A stretch of 64,000 bases of DNA, taken from contig JBITNC010000001.1 of assembly GCA_050084985.1 (NCBI GenBank), forward strand, positions 43,276,001 to 43,340,000, in the 5' to 3' direction. The notes beneath the pieces were generated by a model. The model did no database searches. It had not been told where the DNA came from and saw only the letters and a list, made by a program, of their open reading frames with translations. Made by a program: the position numbers and the translations under genes. Shown here piece after piece: positions 1 to 10,039 of the stretch (its first letter is position 1; every line of letters starts with the position of its first letter). This stretch comes from Nageia nagi (Eukaryota; Pinophyta).

Positions 1-779
1 TAATCATTTGAGTAACTCATGTATTAGTATGCTACTAGCATTTTTATGTTAATGCATTGCTAGCATCATGAAATAAGTGGATAAATTCATCCAATTAAGT
101 AGTACCTTCATATATCACCAAATCTTTACAAATATCATGGGCCTGCAGCTACCTAGAAATAACCTTCTTGAAGATAAAATTTTACCCTATCAATTGGCTA
201 AGATCAAGTATTCATAATCTGATTTCTTTAGTTGTATATCATAAAAAGGTATGCACTATCATGTTAAAAATTAGAAATTTATGAAAATGAACTAGACATA
301 TTGGAAACTCCTCTAAACATCAAATTATCACACTGCTGGCACCCTAAACGCAATATAAATTTTAACAAAAAATAAAAATGAAGTTATATTTACTTGATAC
401 ATGCAAACATCATTTGAATAGATTTTGAGAATAAATTAGATCCAAATTCTATCACTAGAATACATAATTCTAAGAATTGGACATCACTGGCATCATGGAA
501 ATGATAATTTTTAGTATCCAAAAAAGGATGGGAGGGATTTAAAATTTTTACAAGGCTAATAAAATCTCCACATAAGAATTTAGGGACTATATGGAAAAGA
601 AGACCTATTGCCCTAATTAAAGCCCCAAAGTCAACTTATAAAATCAAAATATTTGTAAAAATAGGTCATTTTGACTTTGATGCCCTTGCCATTTGGAGCT
701 CTGACAAGTAGGCATTGACTTTCTTGCTGACCTAGCTAAGTTTTCCACTCTACCAATAACATTGCACTATTGGAGCATT
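1..779. other. AT-rich intergenic stretch
   Basis: No reading frame, repeat or RNA gene was recognised here. Stops are dense in all frames and the composition matches the rest of the non-coding sequence. Confidence 0.5.
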
Positions 780-2867
780 CGTTCCATCTCTCATTTTAGT
801 GCATTGAGCGAGAGGATGTTTGTAGAGGATTTGAGACTATGGAGGGATGGCTACCATTGATTAGAGGAGTATCTGACAACCAATTCCAAGGATGATAGGT
901 CATCTAATAGAGTATCTCCATAGTCTACTAGTCAAGCATGTAGTAAGTAGATTCAAACTTGAAATATTATATTTTTATTATCCATGAGTAGAGAGGAGGG
1001 ACTAATAGACCTAGGCATTACCTTGCAACATCATAAGGGGTTGATCTAGGGTGGGAGTATGAGGACTATAGCTTTAGATTTAGCCCAACATTCCCATGAA
1101 TCTAATAATCATATGATATTTTAGACCAATGCAATTTAGAGGAGCTTCCATACATGGGGAAAGTATAGGTGGATAAACCTCTTCTCACTGCATTGGCTAA
1201 GAGATGGGATGAGGATTGCTGCTCATTTCACCTTCCCACCAATGAAATGATAGTAACTCTAGAGGATGTGTACCAAATTTGGGGTATACCCATTAGGGGT
1301 GGCTTGATATAGGACATGAGATGGGGGATGATAACACTTGTGGGGTTGAATGTTTATGGTTGATTAGATTGGATGACCCTGATTAGGATCATTGATCGGT
1401 GTGATTTGCAGAGGGCTATAGGTTTGCCAAAGTAGGGAGACATCTAAGGATGCATGTGGTGGCTATTATTACTAACTATCTATGTCTTAACAAAATCCAT
1501 TTATATTTTCCTCTTGGATTGACATGGATAGTACAAGATATCTATGCTGAAGGGTGATAGTTTACATGGGGGCCAGTAGTACTAGCATAGCTTTACAAGG
1601 ATTTGTATTCATTCATTAATGTTGAAAAGGTCAACATGATAATTGCTCATGTTGGTCTCCTAATTCTGGACCTATGAGCACATCTCAATTATTAATCTAG
1701 TGGTACTATAGAGGTTGAGAGATGACCCAACAAATGTGGCCCTGGCATGCTAGACTAATCCATTAGGTAGATATAGGCATACTCGATCCATGGAGGCAAG
1801 GAGGAGAGATATCAACAACCTTTAGGAGGTAGACATCATATGGGTGTGCTACACTGATTATGTGTGGCATGGGGATGCACATCATTTGGTGTCAATGTGG
1901 AAAACCCACTTTTTCCAAACTAGGTGGAAGATAGTGGAGCCATATCATCTAGAGTAGGTGTTGACATAATTTAGGATACAATAACTAATTCTAGCAGTGC
2001 CCCCAATATACCATTGATACACATTAGAGAGAGACATTCCTATCAATGCTTAGATATGCCAATGTGGATGATAGGGTGGCTAGAGATGCTAGGAGAGAAT
2101 GTTGTTGTGTAGGTAGCCATGGCTCTTGGGGTTGCCCTTGATTATGCAACATGGTGGGTAGCTATGCATCCAGGATCTTTGGGACTAGATGAGTCAAATA
2201 GCAAGAGTGATGATGCAATGAGCCTACCATTAGAGGAGGATGATCAGATGAATGTAGATAATTCCATCCATGATGGGCCTCCACTAGTAGGGGTATTAGA
2301 GGTGCTAGTAATAGTTTCCCCTACTCCAATTAAGAAAGATCCTTCTCATAGTGCTTCATGATTTTTAAAATTTTAGATGTAGCTAATGAGAGACTAACTG
2401 GCATTATGTATGATATGAAAGGGGTGTTAGATGTACATGTATCAGATATGGAGGTTGAGCTAGCTATACTAAGGCCAATGGAGGTCAAGGTGATACGTAT
2501 TTAACCATTAGAGGTAGAGTTGGCTATGGTGAGGTCTACACTGGTGATGTAGGATGCATAGGTGGCTTCATTATCTCAAACAGTGAAGGGTATCTAGGAT
2601 AAGCTCACCATGTCCCCACCAGATTAGTAGTGGGCATTCATACAGATTTAACATGATCAAATTATAGCATAGTCTCTAGAGATATCTAGATTATGGGCAA
2701 AGTATACAAGGGCCAAGACACTTTTGGAGACTCATGAACTCATAGTGAGTGATATCTCGGGTGGAGTCTCTATATCTGGAGCTAGTGGGAGTGGTAGGAG
2801 GGTATGCTCTAGGAGTGAGACATCTAGTAGTGGTACTAGTGCCCACCCAAAAGGGTGGAGGATGTAG
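780..2867 (+). pseudogene. Decayed plant-mobile-domain (PMD / MAIN-like) gene
   Basis: The diagnostic piece is at 1175-1300, where one open frame reads LTALAKRWDEDCCSFHLP followed by a VTLEDVYQIWGIPIRG block. This is the conserved core of the plant mobile domain, a transposon-derived domain found in MAIN/MAIL proteins and carried by some plant MULE and gypsy elements. A later GPVVLA..LYKDL block near 1570-1605 and a frame through 1730-2000 continue the domain. The last part (2119-2361, then 2380-2867) is acidic, then heptad-rich (repeated MEVELA/LEVELA stretches near 2450-2530), then Ser/Gly-rich, and stops at 2865-2867. The frame changes at least twice and there are many TAG/TAA stops, so it is not translatable. 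Family assignment is firm; the start is a guess. Whether it was a host gene or transposon cargo cannot be told from this copy. Confidence 0.72.
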
Positions 2868-3490
2868 GGCTAAAGCCATGTATACCTATTTTGTACCAAA
2901 CTTTGATGTTTGATATATATATATGACCCATTTGGTGGACTCAATACTCTATGTTTTTTTATCTTTGTGTTATTTTTAAATGGTTGAAATTGGACACACA
3001 CATGGGCATAATGAAATCTAAAAATTGACTCATTAACAATAAAACATGCTAAGCATGCACACATTATGTTATGTACAACTAATAATTATCATAAGACAAA
3101 CACACAAACTAAAATGAAACAACCCCTAAAGGAACCAAGATACCTTGGAGAAATCAATAAAGGTTAGGAGGGTGTATGTGAGCATAGATATCATGGCAAA
3201 ACACTCAAGATTTTCCTAGAGGCTAGGGAACATCATTTAGAATGATAAAAAGTGGATTTTAAACATTCTTTCTTGAGAAACTCACAGTGCTAGTGACCTA
3301 AAATAGAGATAATAGGGTGTTGCCACCATACATAAAGCAGAGTTGGATCCCTAGATTATGAAAACAAAAAGAAAAGATGGGTAAAAAGAACAAAAAGCAG
3401 TGGGCTAGTGAATACATAGAACATGAAAGCAAAAAGATACCAAAAACAACCTAGCTACTAATAGACACTAATTATGATGTCAAAAAGAGC
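2868..3490. other. Intergenic stretch between PMD relic and Gag relic
   Basis: AT-rich sequence with a short TA run near 2914. No coding similarity was recognised. It may include the 3' flank of the PMD relic and the far end of the minus-strand gypsy relic, whose LTR I could not locate. Confidence 0.4.
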
Positions 3491-3813
3491 TCAAGGAATA
3501 ACTTTATGTACTTGGGGAGTTTTTTCCACCCAAATACACTTTATAGAGGCAAGGACAAAAAGAGTCACTTTTGTACTAGTCATCCCCATGTTGCTGGTGC
3601 TCTGAAAGCAAGAATGCATGTCATTAACATCACACCTTTTGATTCCATTCATGTTCCTATTTGGAGGAGGATGCATATATGCATGAGTATTATCCAAAAA
3701 AGAATGTAAATTATAGGAAATACTTATTGTGCCAATGCACCCTCAATATTGTGAAGATGGTAGGGGGTTATTGAATACCCCTAGTTGTGCATTATTGATA
3801 TGTACAGGTCTTA
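3491..3813 (-). pseudogene. gag: Gypsy-type Gag relic, 3' segment (split by insertion)
   Basis: This is the downstream continuation of the minus-strand Gag relic at 8067-10039. If the element 3819-8061 and one TCTAT copy are removed, the frame passes straight across: the last codons on the right read ..QQPTT, then a stop, then INNAQLGVFNNPLP on this side. The codon phase of the segment ending at 3491 equals that of every piece out to 10039. NAQLG..NNPLP is typical of the region after the zinc knuckle in this class of Gag. The rest of the segment (residues DNTHAYMHPPP onward) was not recognised and may lead toward protease. It terminates at 3491 and no further pol was found. Confidence 0.62.
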
Positions 3814-3818
3814 TCTAT
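3814..3818. repeat. Target-site duplication, left copy (TCTAT)
   Basis: The five bases TCTAT lie directly before the first TG of the left LTR. They are identical to 8062-8066 directly after the right LTR, as expected for a Ty3/gypsy 5-bp duplication. Confidence 0.92.
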
Positions 3819-4413
3819 TGATCCAAGTGGATATTGGTGGCCACCTGCCTATTCCACTTGGGCCCCCACCATTGTCTCTTTCAGTTTGTCAGTTTCGACA
3901 TAACTTACTATTTTTAGCAATTTTTGGGTCTTAAACTTTCGAAGCCATTTTGAGGCCCTAAATGAAATTTTTGGGCATCATTTTTGTAGATGAAATTCAT
4001 ACTAAAACTTGTAGTCCTTGGATAGAGCTTTTTAATGATGTATCATGTGCATCAAATGGAGATAGTATGCCAAAGTTACATCCTTGGGAAGTTGAAACAC
4101 CAATTTACCCAAAAGGGGCCCATAGTTTTGGCATGTCATCTCCTAGGGTTAGGTTTTTGGGATGTTCAAGGTTCTCCATTATTTCTTAATAATAAATAGG
4201 CCCTCAAGCCTCATTGTAATGGAGTTCAGAGGCCTATAGCCATAACATCTCTTCTCAGAGATAGCTACCAGTGCCCTAGCTAGTTTTATTTCCATTCTGT
4301 TTGTAAGCAAATTTCATTCTTTGACATTAATGAAATGAAGTGTTATTTTTGTTGCATCTCTATATTTATGGTTATATGTTTATTCTATTGCATTCCTACA
4401 TAAATTCAGATTA
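3819..4413 (+). repeat. Left LTR of gypsy element 3819-8061
   Basis: It begins TGATCCAAGTGG and ends CAGATTA, where the right LTR has TAGATCA, so the expected terminal CA has decayed to TA here. A CCACTTGGGCCCCC block and a TAATAAATAGG stretch are shared by both copies. It has a 12-bp extra segment near 4003 relative to the right LTR. Confidence 0.93.
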
Positions 4414-4414
4414 G

Positions 4415-4426
4415 TGGTATTAGAGC
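4415..4426 (+). other. Primer binding site (initiator-Met tRNA type)
   Basis: TGGTATTAGAGC differs by one C-to-T change from the TGGTATCAGAGC complement of plant initiator methionine tRNA. It starts two bases after the LTR end. Confidence 0.88.
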
Positions 4427-4454
4427 GGTCTATTTTTTCTCGATCCTTCTTTGC

Positions 4455-5560
4455 ATGTCCCCAACGAGGTCGAGGTATAAGGAGCTAGGGCTTGATCTGG
4501 TGGAACCTTTGCAAGATTAGCCTCACAAACCTCGATGGATGCCCATGGGGGATGAAAAGAAATATGAGGGAGCAGGAGATCCTATCAAAAGATTGCTCAA
4601 GGAGGCCCTCAAAAAATAAAGGAACATGATGATGGATAACTTTGCTCAGATCCTTTAGCTACTACCCATCGATAGTGCATCTACATCCAGTAGCCACTCT
4701 GGAGTTGTGACTCCTTTTAAGGTACAAGTAAATTTTGACATTCCCATATTTGAGGGTCAAATATATGCTGATGCCATAGATATATGGTTGAATCTATTAT
4801 AAGGATATTTCTCTGTGCATGACTTTTCAGTTCGGGAGAAGATTATTTCTGCACTCCTCAAAGCTACCCCCATGTTAAGGATTGGTGGGAAACCTACTAT
4901 GAGAATAAGGACCAGATAGTACCCTCTCTACGCTTGGCTATACCAACTTGGAATTATTTCCAAGATGCCATCAAGGAATAGTACTATCCTATGGGGAGCT
5001 ATGAGGACAAGTACATACAATGGACCACACTACAACAACAAAGGGATCAAGATGTGCATGAGCTGATGAATCTGTTCCATAACCTACGCATAAAGTTAGG
5101 TATCAAAGATTTAGAGAAACATTTGGTGCTAAAGTATCATATCTATCTACATAGATACATTTAGAAGGAAATGGAGTTTCTTAACATCTCCTTGCTTGGT
5201 ATGGCATATCGGTATGTTGTTAAGATTAGCAAAAATTCAAACAAAAGAAGCGAGACTTTGGATCTACGAATCAAAAGTAAGGGAAAGGTGCTTCAAAATT
5301 GTAAAACAAAGAATAGAGCCAAGGCATGGTGGCCAAAGAAAACCCATCAAAGCCATAAGAAAAGAACAACATCATAAAGCCAAAGAAGGACATAGGAAAG
5401 TGGTGTGAGTTCCATAAGAGCTCCACTCACAACACAAGTGAGTGTCAGGCCAAGTAATTGCTAGTGGCCAAGATGAGGGCTTTTGAGTCAGATGCATGAT
5501 TTGACTCCGAATTAGAACCTAAAAATGGGAATGGAAAAGGGAAATAGATTATTGATGCAG
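4455..5560 (+). pseudogene. gag: Gypsy Gag relic with CHHC-type zinc knuckle
   Basis: Gag is the capsid/nucleocapsid protein that packages element RNA in virus-like particles. The ATG at 4455 (MSPTRSRYKELG) follows the PBS and is the natural start. The capsid part is readable as FDIPIFEGQIYADAIDIWL near 4735-4793, then after a frameshift near 4862 as an ..IPTWNYFQDAIKE.YYP.. stretch (to about 4990) typical of retrotransposon Gag. A knuckle at 5404-5445 reads C-x2-H-x4-H-x4-C (CEFH..H..C), the His-containing variant seen in some plant gypsy Gags. Several stops are TAG or TAA where Gln is expected (for example 5161, 5455, 5546). There are at least two frameshifts, so it is not translatable. Confidence 0.85.
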
Positions 5561-5990
5561 ATCCCAACACCACTATTACCACTACAAAGGTCCAAAAGGA
5601 GGAATCGAAAGATCTAGAGGATGAATGTCTCTTCCAGTCCTAGATGTGGGTAAAGGGCTCCACTGTATAGTTCCTTATCGATAATGGGAGCCAAAAGAAC
5701 CTCATTTCAGCAAATGCCATGAAGTAGTTAGGCTTGTTGACCATAGCTCACCCACATCCATACACCATCAGGTGGCTTCACCAAGGATGAAATCTTTGCA
5801 TCAGCTAGCAGTGCCACCTTCCCTATAGCTTCAAGCCCTTCATGGATGAGGTATTATGTGATGTTGCTCCTATTAATGTTTTTGATGTATTATTAGGACA
5901 ACCATACTTGTGGAAGCATCATGCTATGTATGGGTCTTGACCTCATGCTATTATTATTACTTTGGGAAATAAGTTATATAGGATACCAGA
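5561..5990 (+). pseudogene. pol: Gypsy aspartic protease relic
   Basis: Retropepsin cleaves the Gag-Pol polyprotein. The active-site strand reads FLIDNGSQKNLIS at 5671-5709, with the catalytic Asp codon at 5680-5682 (DNGS in place of DTGS/DSGS, a form common in plant gypsy). A second conserved block, VFDVLLGQPYLWKH near 5880-5920, fits the flap-to-C-terminal part of this protease and its linker. Stops interrupt it, including TAG at 5668 just before the active-site strand. A spacer of about 160 bp follows before the RT stub. Confidence 0.82.
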
Positions 5991-6150
5991 GGTACCACCT
6001 CCTACAACTATCTCTTTGGTTACTGTAAAATAATGCAGTAAGCTCATTTCCCAAACTAGGAAATTCATTTTCCTAATGATCCACCCCTAGGGCAAGAAGA
6101 AGACTATGGCCATGACCTCCAAACAAGGCCCATTTGCATGACAACAATAA

Positions 6151-6312
6151 ATGGATAAGGTTGTGGAGGAGTACAGGGACATCTTCACCTCACCCATAGG
6201 GGTTCCTCTACACTATCAGGTTAAGCACCTGATTGATCTAACCCCAGGTGTGTTGCTACCCAATGGATCGATCTATCGATGCTCTATTCTGGAAAATAAT
6301 GAAATCAAGAAG
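6151..6312 (+). pseudogene. pol: Reverse transcriptase N-terminal stub
   Basis: The frame reads VVEEYRDIFTSPIGVPLHYQ and then HLIDLTPGVLLPNGSIYRCS..LENNEIKK, the conserved lead-in to gypsy RT (the FTSP..GLPP region and the H.I.L.PG..P..R motif). It ends just after NNEIKK, before any of the catalytic RT motifs. No LPFG or YxDD block follows: the sequence switches to integrase within about ten bases. The stub therefore marks the left breakpoint of an internal deletion. Confidence 0.85.
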
Positions 6313-7300
6313 GCATATATACTCCACTACCTACCCCTAGTTGACCTTGGGAACCCATCTCCATGGATTACATGTTAGGCCTACCTTCTACTAAGAATGG
6401 CAATGACTATGTTTTCGTGGTCGTTGATAGATTCTCGAAGATGGCCATTATGGTAGCTTGTAAGAAGAATACCATAGTAGAAGCCACTGCTAAACTCTTC
6501 TTTGAATGAGTATGGGTGCACTTTGGGATCCCACAGTTCATCATATCAGATCGAGATAGCAAGTGCCTTAGCACATTTTGGTCCAACCTCTGGTCAATGT
6601 TGGATACAAAGCTCACCAAGTCCATAGCTTTCCATCCCCAAATAGATGGCCAGATAGAGGTCATCAATAGAATGATTGTACACATTATATGCATGTACAA
6701 TTCAAAGCATCCATGCACATGGGATGAGAGCCTCCCCTATGTACAACATAGTTATAATAGGGCTCTCCATAGTTCAATTGGCCATAGCCCCTTTCAGGCG
6801 GGCTTGGGATTCCAGCCATTATGTCCCATTGACGTAGCCATGCCATTTACAGCTACTCAAGCTAATTCAACTCACATCTAGTCTGAAGTTGACAAAGTAA
6901 GTAGCTTCATCGAGTGCATTCAACACATCTACCAATAGGTTCATGATATATTGGATAAAGCCAATGCAAAGTACAAGCAACACCATGATCAACACCGGGT
7001 GCTACATAACTTCTAGGTGGGAGACAAAGTATGGCTACATTTGTAGAAGGAGCACCTCACTAGACCCCACTACAAGCTTTTCCCACTCTAATATAGGTCA
7101 TAAACCATCACCAAGGCTGTAGGGAATAATGCTTTCGAGCTTGGGATTCCACCATTCCTTGGATTGCACCCAGTCTTCAATGTGGATCATCTTCATCCTT
7201 ACTTCCCACCTCTACTGGATACTTTGGACATTGCAAAACAACTCACACCAATAGAGTTTAAACCTAGATTGCATGGAAAAAGCCACCATAGATTGTATCA
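6313..7300 (+). pseudogene. pol: Gypsy integrase core and C-terminus relic
   Basis: Integrase inserts the element cDNA into host DNA. From 6318 the frame reads YTPLP and then PWEPISMDYMLGLP, the start of the catalytic core. The D,D,E triad is still present: Asp at 6426-6428 (VVVDRFSKMA), Asp at 6549-6551 (ISDRDSKCL), Glu at 6657-6659 (DGQIEVINR). The C-terminal part includes VGDKVWLHL near 7020-7045 and FNVDHLHPYFPPL near 7177-7215. No chromodomain was recognised. The N-terminal HHCC zinc finger is missing with the deleted segment. Stops at 6507 (TGA), 6880, 6937, 7015 and 7045 (TAG) disable it, but the core frame from 6318 to about 7080 is otherwise undisturbed. Confidence 0.9.
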
Positions 7301-7465
7301 TGGACATGCAAATCAAGAACACTCACCAACAGAGGATCCAACTGTATCAGGTTGTCAAAGCTGGCCAACTCCTGCACCAAGGAAAGTGGTTCACTAGGGA
7401 CCAAGTTTAGCAAAAATTTCCTCATCTCATGGAGGAACTTAATGAAATGGGGACCATTGATTTTT

Positions 7466-7478
7466 AAGGGGGGAGGAA
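7466..7478 (+). other. Polypurine tract
   Basis: AAGGGGGGAGGAA ends immediately before the TG that opens the right LTR, the position where plus-strand DNA synthesis is primed. Confidence 0.9.
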
Positions 7479-8061
7479 TGATCTAGGTGGATATTGGTGG
7501 CCACCTACCTATTCCACTTGGGCCCCCACCATTGTCTCTTTTAATTTGTCAGTTTCGGCATAACTTACTATTTTTAGCAATTTTTAGGTCCTAAACTTTT
7601 GAAGCCATTTTGAGGCCCTAAATGATGTTTTTGGGCATCATTTTTGTATCCTAAAATTTGTATTCCTTGGATAGAGCTTTCTAACGATGTATCATGTGCG
7701 TCAAATGGAGATAGTATGCCAAAGTTACGTCCCTAGGAAGTTGAAACACCAATTTACCCAAATGGGGCCCATAGTTTTGGCGCTTCATCTCCTAGGGTTA
7801 GGTTTTTGGGATGTTCAAGGTTCTCCATTGTTTCTTGATAATAAATAGGCCCTCGAGCCTCATTGTAATAGAGTTTAGAGGCCTATAGCCATAACATCTC
7901 TTCTCAGAGATAGCTACCAATGCCTTAGCTAGTTTTATTTCCATTCTATTTGTAAGCAAATTTCATTCTTTGACATTAATGAAATGAAGTGTTATTTTCC
8001 TACATCTCTATATTTATGGTTATATGTTTATTCTATTGCATTCCTACATAAATCTAGATCA
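7479..8061 (+). repeat. Right LTR of gypsy element 3819-8061
   Basis: It begins TGATCTAGGTGG and ends TAGATCA. It is collinear with 3819-4413 and keeps several CpG sites that are TpG or CpA in the left copy. Confidence 0.93.
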
Positions 8062-8066
8062 TCTAT
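8062..8066. repeat. Target-site duplication, right copy (TCTAT)
   Basis: Identical to 3814-3818. It defines the right edge of the insertion. Confidence 0.92.
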
Positions 8067-10039
8067 GTAGTTGGTTGTTGATCCATCTTGATTGCTCCAT
8101 TATTAATGAAATCTTATATAAGGTTATGAAGTGTTCTATAATCCCAGGTTAGATGACCAAGTACCCTATGATAATTGTAAAATTCCTCATAGTGAAAGTT
8201 TTTAGGCACACCATTAGTAAACTTAGGTTCAATAATAGGAGGCAATTCAATCAATTCCTCATCTAATAATATATTTAGAATATTATCAATAGTATCAATC
8301 AAAGGAGTATATTGGCAAGTATGTTTGAGTGGGGAACTAACTCATTTTTTGCAAGCAAAATGATTTTCTTCAACCTTCGATTGATTTTCAGTAATAGGTT
8401 TTGTAGGTGAAGTATGCTCAACATGTTTCATAACACTCAACATTTTAATGCATGGTTCCTTTTTAGTAACAATGTCAATCATATCTCCTAAATACATATC
8501 ATGGTTAGAGATGACAAATAGCTTATATATAGGCAAGAGACCATCCACAAAAATATGCTTAAGTTCATATTCATCCATGGTGAGTTTATTAGTAGTTTGT
8601 TTCCATATCTTTACAAAATCCTTCACTGATTGGTTAGGGAGTTATTTAATTTTACACAAGTCCTTAAAATAAAACTTCTTAGTAATGTTATAACCATAAT
8701 CATGCAAAAATATATGAATCAAATCCTCATACCTATCAATGCTACTTTTAATAAGCCATAAGTACCATTTGAGATTCTCATCTTTCAAAATATAAGAAAA
8801 TAACTTAGCCAACAAATCTTGATTATGCATACATTCAATAACTTCATGAAAGTTATGAACATGCATCCTAGGATCCTACATACCATCAAACTTAGTAAAT
8901 TTGACACTCTTTTTCCCAGGGATTATTTTGGCAAGAATCCTAGTAGTGAGGGGTCTTTTTAGACATGAAAGGAAATCATCCTCACTACACACCATGTTGT
9001 TAAACCCTACCTTGGTCTTTGGGGATGGAGGTGGGGAACTAGGAGGTTGTTGTGCATTATTTGATGTTTGAAGTAGAATATATTTCAAAACAACAAACTC
9101 ATTAGTATGATTAACCATATCCTACTCAAGTTCATGCATTAACCCTACCAGGATTTCCAATTTTTCATATGGAGGTTGTTTATACCAATAAGTGTTTTGT
9201 TGGATATCCATAATGATACCTACTTTAATCTCATGCTCCTCAGGAGTCCAAGTTGGTTGTAACTTAAAGGTTTCTATAATAACTTTAGTAAGTTGTTACT
9301 TAATGACATTTTTACTTTTATAATTAGGTAAAATAACTTGACCCTTACCTTTCTTCTCTCAATTGAAGTAATGTGGATTAAGGATCAAATTGATATAAGA
9401 TTCATCATACTCATTATTAGGTTCTGACTGTTCATCACTATCAAAAACATTATCCTCATGTAATGGCTATTCCAACTTAGCATCAAGCTCTAATTCGAAC
9501 TCTACTCCATTAGGATCTACACTACCCATGCTATGATGAAAGTCAATCATGCCACCTAAATCATGCATTTCATGCATAGGATGGAGCTATTTTGATGATT
9601 GCTCATAGTAGAACAAGTTATATTTTAATTCTATAGTTTCCAACTAGTTACCAAGCAAATTTGCATCTATAAGAAGTTTCACCACAACAGGAGCGTTATT
9701 ATAAACAAAAAATTGTAGCCTTTCCTTATCAGATAATACAAGTTGAATGGATTGAGAATTATAAGGAATCCTATCAAGATCAAAAATTTCATCATCATCA
9801 AAAGGTTTTGGACAAGGAGCCAAATTATCCAAGTTGCTAAGATCAATAATAGCATATCAGTTAAGGGTATCTCCAATAATGGATATTTGTTTACCAAAAT
9901 TTAAAGATTTAGAATCCCATATAGTACTAAGAGGAGGAATTTGAAAAGATAATGCATGATTAATTTGAAGACTTATCCTAACCTCCAAAAATTGTACTTT
10001 GGATTTGGATATTGTAGGTTTATCTATGTTAAGATCCAT
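8067..10039 (-). pseudogene. gag: Long gypsy-type Gag relic, 5' segment
   Basis: One codon phase holds from 10039 to 8067 and, across the later insertion, to 3491: about 765 codons with roughly 13 stops and no frameshift that I could see. The N-terminal third (for example NLAPCPKPFDDDEIFDLD near 9770-9830) is acidic and unrecognised. The capsid domain starts near 8920 with VKFTKFDGM. It continues with FSYILKDENLKWYLWL, then LPNQSVKDFVKIWKQ near 8600-8640, the usual LxQxxxESVxxFxxRW-type Gag signature. The zinc knuckle near 8135-8195 reads YNYHRVLGHLTWDY: both Cys positions of a C-x2-H-x4-H-x4-C knuckle are Tyr, which a G-to-A change explains. The stops are TAG, TGA and TAA in roughly a 6:4:3 ratio. 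No LTR of this element was located. Confidence 0.75.

Larger units (their letters stand above)
3819..8061 (+). mobile_element. Ty3/gypsy LTR retrotransposon, internally deleted
   Basis: The element is 4,243 bp with 595- and 583-bp LTRs starting TGATC, a PBS two bases after the left LTR, Gag, zinc knuckle, protease, a stub of reverse transcriptase, the integrase core and C-terminus, a polypurine tract touching the right LTR, and a perfect TCTAT target duplication. The order protease-RT-integrase places it in Ty3/gypsy. The RT active site, RNase H and integrase N-terminal zinc finger are missing: the RT stub runs directly into integrase near 6310. By hand count the LTRs differ at about 37 of 580 aligned sites (about 6 %), mostly transitions, plus small indels. 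It sits inside an older minus-strand Gag relic. Many in-frame stops and at least two frameshifts make it non-autonomous. Confidence 0.95.
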
